Positions 48,141-59,146 of a stretch of DNA of 64,000 nucleotides are shown piece by piece; position 1 is the stretch's first letter, and the number at the start of each line of letters is the position of its first letter. Made by a program: the position numbers and the translations under genes. The notes beneath the pieces are model-generated. The model worked only from the letters and a program-made list of their open reading frames with translations. It was not told the DNA's origin and searched no databases. The stretch comes from Amanita rubescens. Taxonomy: Eukaryota > Basidiomycota > Agaricomycetes > Agaricales > Amanitaceae. The stretch is taken from assembly GCA_015039365.1 (NCBI GenBank), contig WION01000139.1, positions 62,001-126,000 of the forward strand. Direction: 5' to 3'.

Positions 48141-48853
48141 ATGGCATCCGAAAGTACGCCTAATATTTTTTGTTGAATTGACACGTTCTTAGCCTCATCA
48201 CAGGTGCACCCCCTTGGTTCAAGGAATCAATCAAAGAGGTCGTCAACGATGCTATCAATGATAGCATCAAAGCAAGTCTCGTCGAGGTCCTCGGCCTTCG
48301 CGCTGGCCAATCCACAAACTTGCCCGAAATTCTAACCAACACCCTTCAACCTATCAGGAACGACATCCGCACGATACTAAATGATGCACTTCAACCAATC
48401 AAGAATGACATCCGCACGATAAAAGATGCACTTCAACCAATCAAAAATGACCTGGCCATAGCTAAATATCAATCTGCCATGGTACATAGCTTTTAATATC
48501 ATATAAAATTGCTTATTTTATTGGGTAGGTTTATAATCACACATTTGTCATATTCCACACGGACCCTTTGGGCCTTTTTCCATTGTCCTGCTCCCAGACT
48601 CGGACGGCAAGGATCCTACAGAAGAACCGGTACATTTAGTATGATTTTTGTTTAAATGTGGCAGTGACTTACCATTCTTTAGCATCAACTTCCACCGCTC
48701 TCCTCCCTTCAGGCCATCAAGGACCTCTCAGATAATGATGTCAAAACATATTTTGATAGGTACCGAGGAACGACACGAAGACATGCTAGAACTATCCAAG
48801 ATAAGCGTGCGGCAATACTGACCATGCTGGGCATTGGTATAAAGTTGGATTGA
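48141..48853 (+). CDS. Mug135-like protein, frame break in middle exon
   Basis: Exons: start uncertain near 48141, then ~48192-48481, 48529-48629, 48683-48853. The first large exon encodes an amphipathic helical segment (PPWFKESIKEVVNDAINDSIK) and then two or three copies of a 13-residue unit (DALQPIKNDIRTI). The middle exon ends PFSIVLLPDSDGKDPTEEP, and the last holds LPPLSSLQAIKDLSDNDV, YFDRYRG and RAAILTMLGIG. This pattern recalls the Mug135-like C-terminal domain (Pfam Mug135_C), common in mushrooms and of unknown function. The ATG at 48141 does not join the next exon in phase by any simple splice. The middle exon is 101 nt and needs a -1 shift between its two ends. Confidence 0.5.
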
Positions 48854-49421
48854 GTTCATTTGTGTAATTTACCATAGTACTATGCAATCTATCTGGTCAT
48901 GCTTGTCATGAAGAGAAAAGGGAGAGTAAAGAGAGAGTAAAGAGATTGTGTAAGTCTCCATTCAATCTTTTATTGCATTAATTAAGCAACATCATCCAGC
49001 TGACAACTACATCAGCAAAACGGTCATTTCGGCTTTTGCCGCTCCACGCTTTGCCAAACACTGCTTTGGCTGCTCACGCTCTGGCAACGTTGTCTCTGCC
49101 TGCTCTCGCTCTGGCAGTGACAGCTCCGGCCGCTCCCGCTCTGGCAGCACACTCTGGCTGTGGCGGTGAGTATCTTCTCCAACCGCTCTTGGTTTACCGC
49201 ACACGCATCCAACTACCTATACCTAATCTTCCTCACCACCATTCCGGGCCTTCGCCCTCGAGCATTTCCCTCTACTGCTCGCTGTCACCCGCTCCCCACC
49301 ACCAGTCCTTCAACCCACATCCGCAGGCGCTGGGCCTCAACCCTCACGGTGTCCATGACCTCGCCCGCCAATCAACAATTACTGGCGCTGCATCTTACCT
49401 CTTCAGGCTCCGTCATGGTCC

Positions 49422-49530
49422 TGGAAATCTGATGAACAACTCACAAAGTGTTCCTGTCCGGAACTGGACACACTCTTTTCTTTGTCTATCCAAGCGGGTG
49501 TGTTTGGGAGTTGGTTGACGGCGGCGAACT
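49422..49530. repeat. ~100-bp direct duplication, copy 1
   Basis: Shares the core GTTCCTGTCCGGAACTGGAC and the following ~40 bp with 49783-49890, at high identity. Confidence 0.8.
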
Positions 49531-49782
49531 CCAAGAAGCTCTCGAAATCATCACTCGATGTCCGAAAACCCCACCGAGACGGCCTTGAACGATGGAAGAA
49601 ATGATCAACATGTCGGGACTTGCTCAACCCGTATCCAACAACGTCTACCTATCCTGGGTCGACATCGAAGCGACCCACTTTCAACTTAACAACACGTCCT
49701 CTCTGAATCCCTACGCGTACTCCAATTTCGAAAAATCTGTTTGGATGCTTTTACCTCCACGCCGACAGGCTCTGGCGTCCTG

Positions 49783-49890
49783 GAATCTCTCGGAAATCTA
49801 ATGAACGATGTTCCTGTCCGGAACTGGACACACTCTTTTCTTTGTCTATCCAAGCAGGTTTGGGAGTCGGTTGATGGCGGCGGGGTGGAG
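49783..49890. repeat. ~100-bp direct duplication, copy 2
   Basis: Second copy of the 49422-49530 segment, about 360 bp downstream. Confidence 0.8.
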
Positions 49891-50799
49891 AGGGCGTACT
49901 GTTTCTCTCATTGCGGAAGACAAGGTGGAAGGGTTTATTGAGAAAGTGAGCAAGACGTAGGAGTTGTACGGTTGGAAGGCGAACTTGAAGAGCTGAACCG
50001 GATAATTTTCGCGACGAAGCCGAGTAGTTGGGCTTGTGGTACGTCACTATCCCCACTTATTGACGAGTTATCGTCGAAGTGGAATTTGGCGCGCCCACAA
50101 ACAAGCTGCGACCCGTTCGGAATGAGTGATGGGTAACATGAGACGGGCACAAACATCTGTGGTAGTAGAATTATAGACAGCTTTGAGGGTGCACCTGCTC
50201 TCCGTTCGCCCGGCCAGGAGATATATAGTTGGACTTCGTAATTTTCGGTGGACGTGCAAATACAGTCAAACAAATAGAATGATGACATCACGAGTTGCGC
50301 GAGCCATGCTCATCCTTTCCCTCTCCTCTCATCCCTTTTGTACGACTCTCCTCTCATCCTCACCCACTGACCCGGCTACAACGAAACCGACCTGGTTAAC
50401 TTCAAAACAAGTAAAAGAACATGGTGCGTGATGAGGTGATACTTGTGAACGCGCTTTCAACCTGCTTCAAATGTGAGTACGGCCTTTGCTGCATCCTGCG
50501 TGAAAGAAAATGCGCATATAGTGACCTCAGCCAACTCAACAAGCTGCGGCTCACCTACTAGCAATTTTTAGTGACCAAGAGACGTATCAACGAGAAGGTG
50601 AGTTCATTCGCTATCATTCGCTATCAATCGCTTTCCCGTTTGCAAGCTCGTAAATCATTCCTATCGCTATTAATTGCTCTCGCACGCTCAATTCCCACTA
50701 CCGCTCGCTGTCATTCTGTTATCTTGATATGGCTACAGTAGTAATAAAGCAAATTTTCCTGTTTCATTTGAATTTGTGCTCAGCTTAAGAAAGATTAAA

Positions 50800-52101
50800 A
50801 ACTGCTCTCGGAGCATTCAAATAGCTTTCAGAGCCGCTGATTCGGCTCTGAGAGTGATGTACCTTGCATAAAAAAGCGGACAGCCGCTTTTACGGCTTTG
50901 GCAGCATTGACCGCTCTGATAAGTGGCCGGAGCGGCTAAAGCGGAAGTTGCCGTTTCCCTGATGTAGCGATGCCGAAGTTCAGTCTGGGAACCACGGTAA
51001 CTGGATGGACAAGTTGCTGCTTGCCGCAGGTCGGCTTTGTAGATTATAAAGATGACCTGGCCTTCGGTTTTCTCAATCCAGCCCTCATTCTCCAAGCTGT
51101 TCATCTCATTCCACGTTTCACCTCTGGCCGGACCAATTGTCACCTTCCCCAATGATCTATCTGCTGCCTTCCTGAAGAACAGGCTGAAGACTGGTACATG
51201 TTCTATGTTAACATGTACTAAGTTGTTAGTCAATATCTGGCATTTAAGACACATTTCACTTAATTGTCTGTTTTAGATTTGTTGACCGTGACATGTTTAT
51301 GTGATTCCGAGGTGGTGGTGTTGGCCACAAGTCAATTCAAAAGAATATTTGAAAATTCTGCAAGGACCAGTGGCCAGAGGAACACAATGATATGCCTCCC
51401 CACTCACCAGTACAACCTACAGATGAAAACGAAGAGACAGCAGCTCAGCCCGAAGGCTTGTATCTGATTGATCCCAATACAGAAGATGTTGAACTTCCTG
51501 AAGAGGAAGCCAAATCTGATTCGGAGGATGGTGGTGATGACGAGGACAAGGAAGGGTCAGAGGACAAAGCTGATGAGGCAGACAGTGACAACTTAGAATA
51601 TGCAGACTACTAACCAAATTCCAATGACTGTATATTTAAAATTCACAGGGTCTTAGCAATTCACTGTTGCTGCCACCATTTCTACACCTCCTCATCTATT
51701 TCTGATGAGCTAAAGGACAATTCCTTATACCATACACTCCAATGATTAAACAGTCCAGAGGTGTGTGACAGCAGTGGAGAGCAGGGGTAGGCACTCCTGG
51801 TGTTGTGACATACATATATGTCACTACTACCAGTCACAACTTGGCCAATATTGGAGGCTCAATAACTCAAAAACTGGACCGCCATTTCTTAGCTATTGCA
51901 GGGTAAGTAAGTAGTATGTGATACCTTTCCATTGATACAATAACATTTGAAAAAATTGATGATATGTTTATAGTACTAGTGTTATAAAAAGCTGTATAAT
52001 CCTGATGTGATGCTCAGGGAAAAATGGTTCTTTATTATGCATACATATATAGGTATAAACCACATTAATGTGCTGAAGATACATATATCAGCTATTCCAG
52101 C
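50800..52101. other. AT-rich stretch with a possible acidic C-terminal coding remnant
   Basis: The plus-strand frame 51392-51613 reads as an acidic, protein-like tail (PNTEDVELPEEEAKSDSEDG ... NLEYADY) and stays open upstream into a WPEEHND stretch. It looks like the last exon of an unrecognised gene or element. A small inverted repeat (AGAGCCG/CGGCTCT) lies at ~50830-50850. Nothing else is recognised. Confidence 0.35.
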
Positions 52102-52377
52102 TCAAAGAGGACTGGACTTACATAATAAATTGCTAAGAACTAATTTTCTGCATTCAGCACACTCTGCTTCAGATGGGCAATGCTTCATGATAAACCAATC
52201 ATTGATTCCCATTGACCTTAAGTAGTTGTCCAGGTCTTCATCAACCAGTGCATGCTGGGTCTTGAGATAAAATTCCCATGCCTTGGTGAAGCCATCATTG
52301 GAATTGTAACCTTGCTGGACAATCCAGAAGGAATGTTCAAGACAGATGAGGATGGCTGTACATGTAATGGTAAGAAA
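52102..52377 (-). CDS. Protein-coding exon of an unassigned minus-strand gene
   Basis: After an acceptor at ~52378 the minus strand is open through a hydrophobic segment (FLTITCTAILICLEHSFWIV), then GYNSNDGFTKAWEFYLKT, LVDEDLDNYLRSMGINDW and CPSEAECAEC. The stop is at 52102 unless the donor at ~52132 is used. It has no Met near its start, so upstream exons are required. Short hydrophobic coding-like pieces occur between 52400 and 52600 on the same strand. It may be the 3' part of the GTPase gene beyond the minisatellite; that link is inferred from strand, order and the hydrophobic C-termini of related mushroom GTPases. Confidence 0.4.
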   Translation of the reverse strand, partial: FLTITCTAILICLEHSFWIVQQGYNSNDGFTKAWEFYLKTQHALVDEDLDNYLRSMGINDWFIMKHCPSEAECAECRKLVLSNLLCKSSPL

Positions 52378-52619
52378 CTGTAAATATAAGAGAAAGGGTA
52401 GGATTAATCAGACCAATGAAACAATCCAAAGAAGGCACCTATGTAATTGGGAATATTTGAGTTAAGGGAATGAAAAGAATAAGATATGATCCTACATTGA
52501 ATTGAGCATCCACAAGACTCTGAACATTGTTGACCTGTGAAGTTTATGCCTATTAATGAAGTAGGGCAAAGAGAGTAGATGGGAGAAGACAGGTACAAAC
52601 TAAACAAGATATGAGAGTG

Positions 52620-54153
52620 ATGTCAGCAATTCAGGAGACACAGTGACTCACAAGCTGGATGGGATTTCATGGCAGGATGTCAGCAATTCAAATTGAGCCA
52701 GGAGACACACATTCACTCACTCCCTGGATGGGATTTCATGGCAACATGTTATTTTTAGGAGGCACACAGTCACTCACAAGCTGGATGGGATTTTATGGCA
52801 ACATATCAGCAATTCAAATTGAGCTAGGAGGCATACAGTCACTCACAAGCTGGATGGGGTTTCATGGCAACATGTCAGCAATTCAAATTGAGCTAGGAGG
52901 CACACAGTCACTCACTCCCTGGATGGGGTTTTATGGCAGCATGTCAGCAATTCAAATTGAGCTAGGAGGCATACAGTCACTCACAAGCTGGATGGGATTT
53001 CATGGCAACATGTCAGCAATTCAAATTGAGCTAAGAGGCATGCAGTCACTCACTCCCTGGATGGGATTTCATGGCAACATGTCAGCAATTCAAATTGAGC
53101 TAGGAGCACACAGTCACTCACTTCCTGGATGTGATTTCATGGGAACATGTCAGGAATTCAAATTAAGCTAGGATGCACACAGTCACCCACTCGCTGGATG
53201 GGATTTCATGGGAACATGTCAGCAATTCAAATTGAGCTAGGACTTGGAGGCACACAGTCACTCACGCCCTGGATGGGGTTTCATGGCAACATGTCAGCAA
53301 TTCAAATTTAGCTAGGATGCACACAGTCACCCACTTGCTGGAGGGATTTCATGGGAACATGTCAGGAATTCAAATTGAGCTAGGAGGCATACAGTCACTC
53401 ACTCCCTGGATGGGATTTCATGGCAACATGTCAGTAATTCAAATTGAGCTAAGAGGCACACAGTCATTCACAAGCTGAATGGGATTTCATGGGAACATGT
53501 CAGGAATTCAAATTGAGCTAGGAGGCACACAGTCACTCACTCGCTGGATGGGATTTCATGGGAACATGTCAGCAATTCAAATTGAGGCTGAGGCACACAG
53601 TTACTCACTCGCTGGATGGGATTTCATGACAACATGTCAGCAATTCAAATTGAGCTAAGAGGCACATAATCACTCACTCGCTGGATGGGATTTCATGGCA
53701 ACATATGTCAGGAATTCAAATTGAGCTAGGAGGCACACAGTCACTCACTGCCTGGATAGGGTTTCATGGCAAATGTCAGCAATTCAATTGAGCTAGGAGG
53801 CACACAGTCACTCACTCGCTGGATGGGATTTCATGGCAACATATGTATGTCAGCAATTCAAATTGAGCTAGGAGGCACACAGTCACTCACTGCCTGGATG
53901 GGATTTCATGGCAACATGTCAGCAATTCAGGAGGCACACAGTCACTCACAAGCTGGATGGGATTTCATGACAACATGTCAGCAATTCAAATTGAGCTAGG
54001 ATGCACAGTCACTCACCAACTGGATGGGATTTCATGACAACACGTCAGCAATTCAAATTGAGCTAGGAGGCACAGTCACTCACTCCCTGGATGGGATTTC
54101 ATGGCAATATGTCAGCAATTTAAATCAAGTGAAGGAGGCACAAAGCAACTCAC
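52620..54153 (-). repeat. Minisatellite of ~22 units, ~69 bp each, each shaped like an intron on the minus strand
   Basis: About 22 head-to-tail units were counted from the plus-strand landmark CTGGATGGGATTTCATGG. Most spacings are 66-76 bp, with a few shortened units. Read on the minus strand a typical unit starts GTGAGTGACTG, has GAATTGCTGAC about 25 nt before its end, and finishes CCCATCCAG: 66 nt in all, followed by three variable bases (CTT, GGA, CGA, TTG, GCA) before the next GTGAGT. The donor, branch site and acceptor match those of confirmed introns nearby. On the plus strand 69 bp is 23 codons, so a repetitive frame (MSAIQIELGG...) appears, which is judged a by-product. Confidence 0.9.
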
Positions 54154-54610
54154 CTTCTAGATATGAGGTGAATCATTTCTATCAATTTGGAATTCTCCAT
54201 GTAACTTGCTTATTACCTCCTATACACTACATTCACAAGTTACCTTCCTATCACTTTGAAATTCTTACATTTTCCCCCTTATTACTTGCATAATTAGTAT
54301 ATTGTCAAATTAGCTTAATGTGATACTCACATACTGAATATCCAGGTTAAACTTTGTCACCAATATTTGGTCATGATACTTACATCCTGAAACATCTTTC
54401 ATCACCATCTTCCCTGGCTCAAGTAGAAGTGGACTCTCACATGATCCTTCTCAATTTCAGTCATGGCTCAAGAAAATGCATTCAATTTGCATACCTGCCA
54501 ATAGCAATGTCCAAACCAACATGCAGCCTTGTAAATCAAGTCATACTTTGTTCATCTGAGCACTCAAATTTCCACAATTCAAGAAAAAATGTACCACTGT
54601 TGAGGTATTC

Positions 54611-56016
54611 TCAAAGATAAACCTGAAATAGAGAGATAAGTTGAAGCAACTGCAGACAAATGGATGACAGACTTGTTTACTGCATATTCAATGCAGACCT
54701 CTAGGTTATTCTGTTGGACAGTGACAAACAGCATTTTCAGCACCAAGTTGTCAATTGATGCTGCTGTCTGTTTGATTAGTTCCCCAACTTGTTCCTGATG
54801 ATTACCTTCATCCTTCTCAATAGCTGGACAAGCTATAAGTCCCAAGATTGGTTGCTAAAGGAGAAGAGACATACATTCAAATTGCACATATGCATGAGGT
54901 GAAGACTTGTAACCCTTAAGTGGCTTCTCAAACTTCTCCTTCAAGGTAGCACAAGCAACTTCCCTATTCTCCTCATCTTCTTTGTTCCTATCATAGACCT
55001 GTGTAATGAGATCATCGAATTTTGTGAAGATTGCCACAACTGGAACTGTCTGTTGTCAGCCACAATAAAGAGTTTGGAGTTCTCAAACAATCTTACCATT
55101 CCCACAATGTTGCTCATCAAAGAACTTCTGTTCCAATTCCAATAACGGGCGAGATACATCTGGAGCAAAACAAAACCTGAATGCATTGTCAGTTGTGCTA
55201 CATAAATGAAGGATTATAACACACCATATCACATGGATTTGGTCCTTTACTTCATTTGCTTTCGCCTTCTCCTGTATGAAAGAGCGTATGTCCTGAAGTT
55301 CCTGCTCGCCTCCTGCCTCAAAACAAGGAGAGTCATGGAAGATGAACTGTGGGTTGCTCATGAAGGAAAACTCATCATGAACATTATGGATCCCTCGCTA
55401 TAGCATCAAAGTCAACAACCTGGTTGGAGAAATGCACAAGGATCATCACCTTCGAGGTTGGGTTAATCTGTGGGTGAAGGGGTGATGATAGTAGGGCTAA
55501 GGGTATCAAGCGAAGCGGATATCCTACCTGGCTGTAAACTGGATCCTCCTTCGTATTGCAGACCCGCTTCAGCAGCGTCGTTTTACCAGCATTCGCCCTC
55601 CCGATAACGAGGATACGGAAGTGGGTGTACTTGGCCCGGAGTTTTGCAGCTTCTACCGGGTCAGTCATCATCATTGGTACAGCGGGTGCTAGATCAGCTG
55701 GAGGCGCAGAAACGGTTGGAGGCGAAACGACGACGGCAGGTGGAGCAACAACTGCTGGAGGCGAATTCGAGCGGTTAGGAGGCGTACTCTGCGATCCCCG
55801 TCCGAACTTCTTCCTCAGGCGATTGCAAAATCCCTTGGACTCTTTGGCAGTCTGCGACCGTTGGTCAGCCATATCGATGAGGGGAGATAAGAGCTTCCTA
55901 CAGGCGATCGTTACACGTCGGCTAACGCGGCACCGATCTTTCTCACCGGGCTTCTTCTCGATAGGAGGTCTCGCAGACCTTATTCCCGCGCGAGAACTCA
56001 GCAACCCAGCACTCAA
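54611..56016 (-). CDS. P-loop GTPase of the expanded mushroom family
   Basis: Exons 56016-55528, 55467-55450 (only 18 nt, INPTSK), 55397-55225, 55176-55097, 55045-54875, 54823-54681, with a possible short last exon ending at 54611. G1 is GRANAGKT within FRILVIGRANAGKTTLL; G3-like HDSPCFEAGG follows, and G4-like TKFDDL lies in VVAIFTKFDDLITQV. Between them the G domain is complete (QELQDIRSFIQEKAK, DVSRPLLELEQKFF, HQEQVGELIKQTAASID). The N-terminus is a basic then Pro/Val-rich extension; MADQ at 55870 is an alternative start. Cellular role unknown; the family is numerous in Agaricomycetes. The reading frame ends soon after EYA, but the gene may continue through the minisatellite to the exon at 52.1-52.4 kb. 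Confidence 0.75.
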
Positions 56017-56022
56017 CCTTTA

Positions 56023-56700
56023 ACAGTCTGGAACTTCCTCACACGACCTGGCTGTATGACCATTGATGAGAATCTGTGGAAGGGCGAGGTCCGCCGATGA
56101 CGACGAGAGGAAGGACGGCAGCGGCGGGTTTCCTGTGGGAAGAACAAGATTGAGAACCGAGGAAGTTCGTCACTTCGGAGCGCAAATCCCAACGGTTAGT
56201 TCTGAAGTGCAAGACGCTAATGACGGTATTATTCCTCATTGTTTGGAATATCGATATCGATAGTAACGGATCGCAGGCCCAGTCTTGCTGCGCAATGGGC
56301 ACCTACTCTCGGCTGTCCTGATCGTGATTCAGATTCTCATTATCCGTATCCCTCCATCCATCCAGCCATTTTCTCTCTGCGGTTAGTAGCTTTCCGAAGT
56401 GATTCGTTTGGTGAAGTTAGCATCCTGTTCTGCATTAATAGACACTTTGTATCTCTCGGGAGGCTTCATCTACTCTATAAGTTAAATGCTGTCGCGTATA
56501 TCATGATTTACACAGATACTGCGTAACTATACATTCCATTGCCAACTCGGCCCAATCGGATCTCCCCGAGTACTACAAGCCCCGAACATCGATCGTAGTA
56601 GCATTAACGAACAAAAAGAGACACTGCTCGGCACCAGTCCACATACCAACGAATCCAGCCGCTGAACCAATACATCCGATCTGAACACCATTCACGACCC
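56023..56700. other. Intergenic with repeat fragment shared with 62.9-63.2 kb
   Basis: No gene recognised. ~56073-56165 resembles pieces at 62888-62915 and 63075-63165 (GGCGAGGTC, AGGAAG-ACGGCAG and GTGGGAAGAA landmarks). Confidence 0.5.
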
Positions 56701-56717
56701 ATTCTGGATCATCTTGT

Positions 56718-58388
56718 TCAACATAGCTCGACGTCTACTTTCATATTAATAAACGGGTAAGAGAAACGTGGGACGCTCACCATGGTCCATAAAATGGCCC
56801 TATCACCGATTATCTTGACTGTCCCTTTCAACTTCCCAATCGGCGGTTGCATTCTGTTACCTTCCTCTGCCAATTTAGATTCGCCGGCCTTTAGATCAGC
56901 TGATTCTTCTTGAATTGGGGTTGAGGAGGAAGGTGTAGGACGACTCACGAGGAGGCGGAGAGTGCCTCGTTGTACATAGCGTAATTGGGAATAGCCGGAT
57001 GGCTTCGTTGATGTCGTCTTCGTTTCCCGGTTGATTGGCCAGTTCTTGACTGCAAAAGGGGTGGTAAAAAGTTGTGCCTCTCATTCGGCTTAATATGTTG
57101 GTACTTGCGCTATGAACTGTGCGTGCGTGGGTCAGTTGCGTGAATCAGAGAATAGGAGAGAACACGCACGCAACAAAGCTTGATAATCCGTCCAACACGC
57201 GACACTCCTCCATTCGCCTTCTACGCCTGAGTCGTAGGCATTTGACCTCCGAGCTTTCAATGCCTCCCACCGTTCCTTGGTTCCATCCTTCCCATACCCG
57301 GCTGCACCTCCCATCTTGACAAAATCGGGATAAGAAAAAGAATCGACGAGTCGTTTGACCCAACGACGCCACGTATTTCGGATCGAAACGGACCATTCGT
57401 GATTTGTGAGGCATTGGTCTTTTCCGTCCATTTCTTCTTCAGTGGGTGCAAAAGGTGAGGTGGCGTCGGTGGGTTGGATGCTAGACGGTCCGGATCTTGG
57501 GCGTCCAAGGGGATGTCTTTAGGTATCATCGAAACCTGCCATATGCGCGTAAGGTCAGAGTCAGGTAAAATAGAAAATCGAGACTCACGCCGTCCCCATC
57601 GTTGTCGATATCATCACCCTCACCCTCGTCGCTATAATCCCCATCCTCGTCTTCGTCTACGACACCTCCCATATCTTGCCCTACGCCTCTTTCATATTCG
57701 CCTCTATCAAATACCTCGCCGCGGAGAGGAACGGGTAATCCGGGACGATCCTATGCAGTGAAATGTCCTCGGGGTTAGGCTGCTTCGGTGGAGGGTGTTG
57801 GTTTGGGCTGTCAGGGACGCCTTCGTCGAGTGAATTGCCTCGGTGCTGGAATAAATGAGGTGGTGGTGGAGCGGAAAATACCGGCGGAGAGAATGTGAGC
57901 TTATCGAGGTGGATTTGGGTTGTTTCTTCTTCTTCTGAGCCTGAGGAAGGCGAGGAGGGTCATTTCCGTCGAGAGGGATGGTGTAACTGAGATGGAGGAA
58001 GGGGCCATGCGCATATCGTACACTCTCCTTGCTGCAATCAGGATTTGTTGTTGAGAGCATTTAGTGTCAGCTCGAGTTTGTAGAAGAGGCGCCCGGTTCC
58101 GGTCAGTTCCCATTTGATCGTCGGCGATGGAGGGAGGATTCGAGGATTGTGTTTGCTTTCCTTCTCGATTCCTCCTGGGACGACGATCAATCGATTTGTT
58201 TGCACAAACGATCCACCCAAGCGGACGTGGAAGACCTTTATTCCAACAAGAAATGCAGTCCCCATGACTCGTTCAGAGTGAACGCAGAGGTTGTGCGCTA
58301 GAGTCTTCCTTGGACGATGACGAGTGGATAGGCTGAACGCAGTGTGTCGGATAAGGGGGAACCGAAGAGGGTTGTGTCGTGCATGCAA
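56718..58388 (-). CDS. Unrecognised multi-exon gene
   Basis: Several minus-strand segments look protein-coding and are broken by intron-like gaps. Around 58260-58040: HVRLGGSFVQTNRLIVVPGG and WELTGTGRLFYKLELTLNA. Around 57930-57700: SEEEETTQIHLDKLTFSPPV, SPNQHPPPKQPNPEDI and VPDYPFLSAARYLIEANMKEA, then an acidic DEDEDGDYSDEG run. Around 57430-57150: TWRRWVKRLVDSFSYPDFVK and ERWEALKARRSNAYDSG. Around 56930-56770: KLKGTVKIIGDRAILWTM. I do not recognise a family; the first part faintly resembles an arrestin-like beta sandwich, which is not a firm call. Exon borders and start were not resolved, and the coordinates are an envelope. Confidence 0.35.
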
Positions 58389-59146
58389 GGGAGTACATAA
58401 CCGATGTGTTGATTCTCGAATGCATTCCAGTCATACAATCCCGCTGGCAAGCGCGCGCCAGAGACGCTTGTTGTCGCTTAGAGCACGAAAGCGACCGGTC
58501 CGAATACGCCGGTCAACATCATTTTCCACGGCAACGACGCGATTCCTCCCTCGTCTATCGTTCAAACGTTCACATGGCGCTAACTATTACCTAGAAGTGC
58601 TAGGGCCTAATTTCTTCGACCCAACCCTCCGTGACTACTATGCCACTCCCGCTATGGTCATATTGCCCAAACATCAAAGACTCAGTACATATCTTGTAAA
58701 AGAAAGCGAAGCCCACAGATACGCAGCTGCTGTCCATGCACAGACGAGCGCTCACCTCAACGACTCCGAGTCCCACCTTTGCCAGTTCAGGTCATCAGTG
58801 CAGACGTTCTAGTACTAGCCACTCGCACTTTGGACACCCATCACCGGTCAGTAAGCGCCTGAGATCTGGGACGAAGGAACAGAGAGCTCGAGTGGGGCGA
58901 GCTCAACATCATGAAGTTCGGATGCCGTCAAGATAGGGTCAGATGCTTCCAGAGTCGAATGCGTGGATAGTCGCCGCAGGCCGGTCGGGCGTCTTCTGGA
59001 GAAAACGAATTGCGGTAACATTGGCACGCACAGATGTACTACTACATCAACACCTGAACGAACATCATATATACTCATACGACAGTCAATTTCTACCATT
59101 ACTGCTCACTGATGAGTCGATATGGTACTATAGGTCCTACATATCA
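58389..59146. other. No confident gene
   Basis: A plus-strand frame (58324-58812) contains a moderately protein-like stretch (ANYYLEVLGPNFFDPTLRD) but no recognisable domain or splice pattern. It may be the remnant of another gene. Confidence 0.3.

Larger units (their letters stand above)
48854..50799. other. No confident gene; short repeats and an internal duplication
   Basis: 49078-49160 holds about three ~30-bp units containing GCTCTGGCA. 49422-49530 is duplicated at 49783-49890. 50600-50640 repeats TATCATTCGC-type words. A frame at 50183-50431 has a hydrophobic stretch but no recognisable domain. Confidence 0.5.

Noticed and set aside
52659..53171. Plus-strand repetitive frame encoding 23-residue units (MSAIQIELGG...)
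   Set aside because: It is explained by the 69-bp unit being a multiple of three. The frame breaks at every indel, while the minus strand carries coherent intron motifs.
52620..54153. CRISPR-like array
   Set aside because: Units are contiguous without unique spacers, and the genome is fungal.
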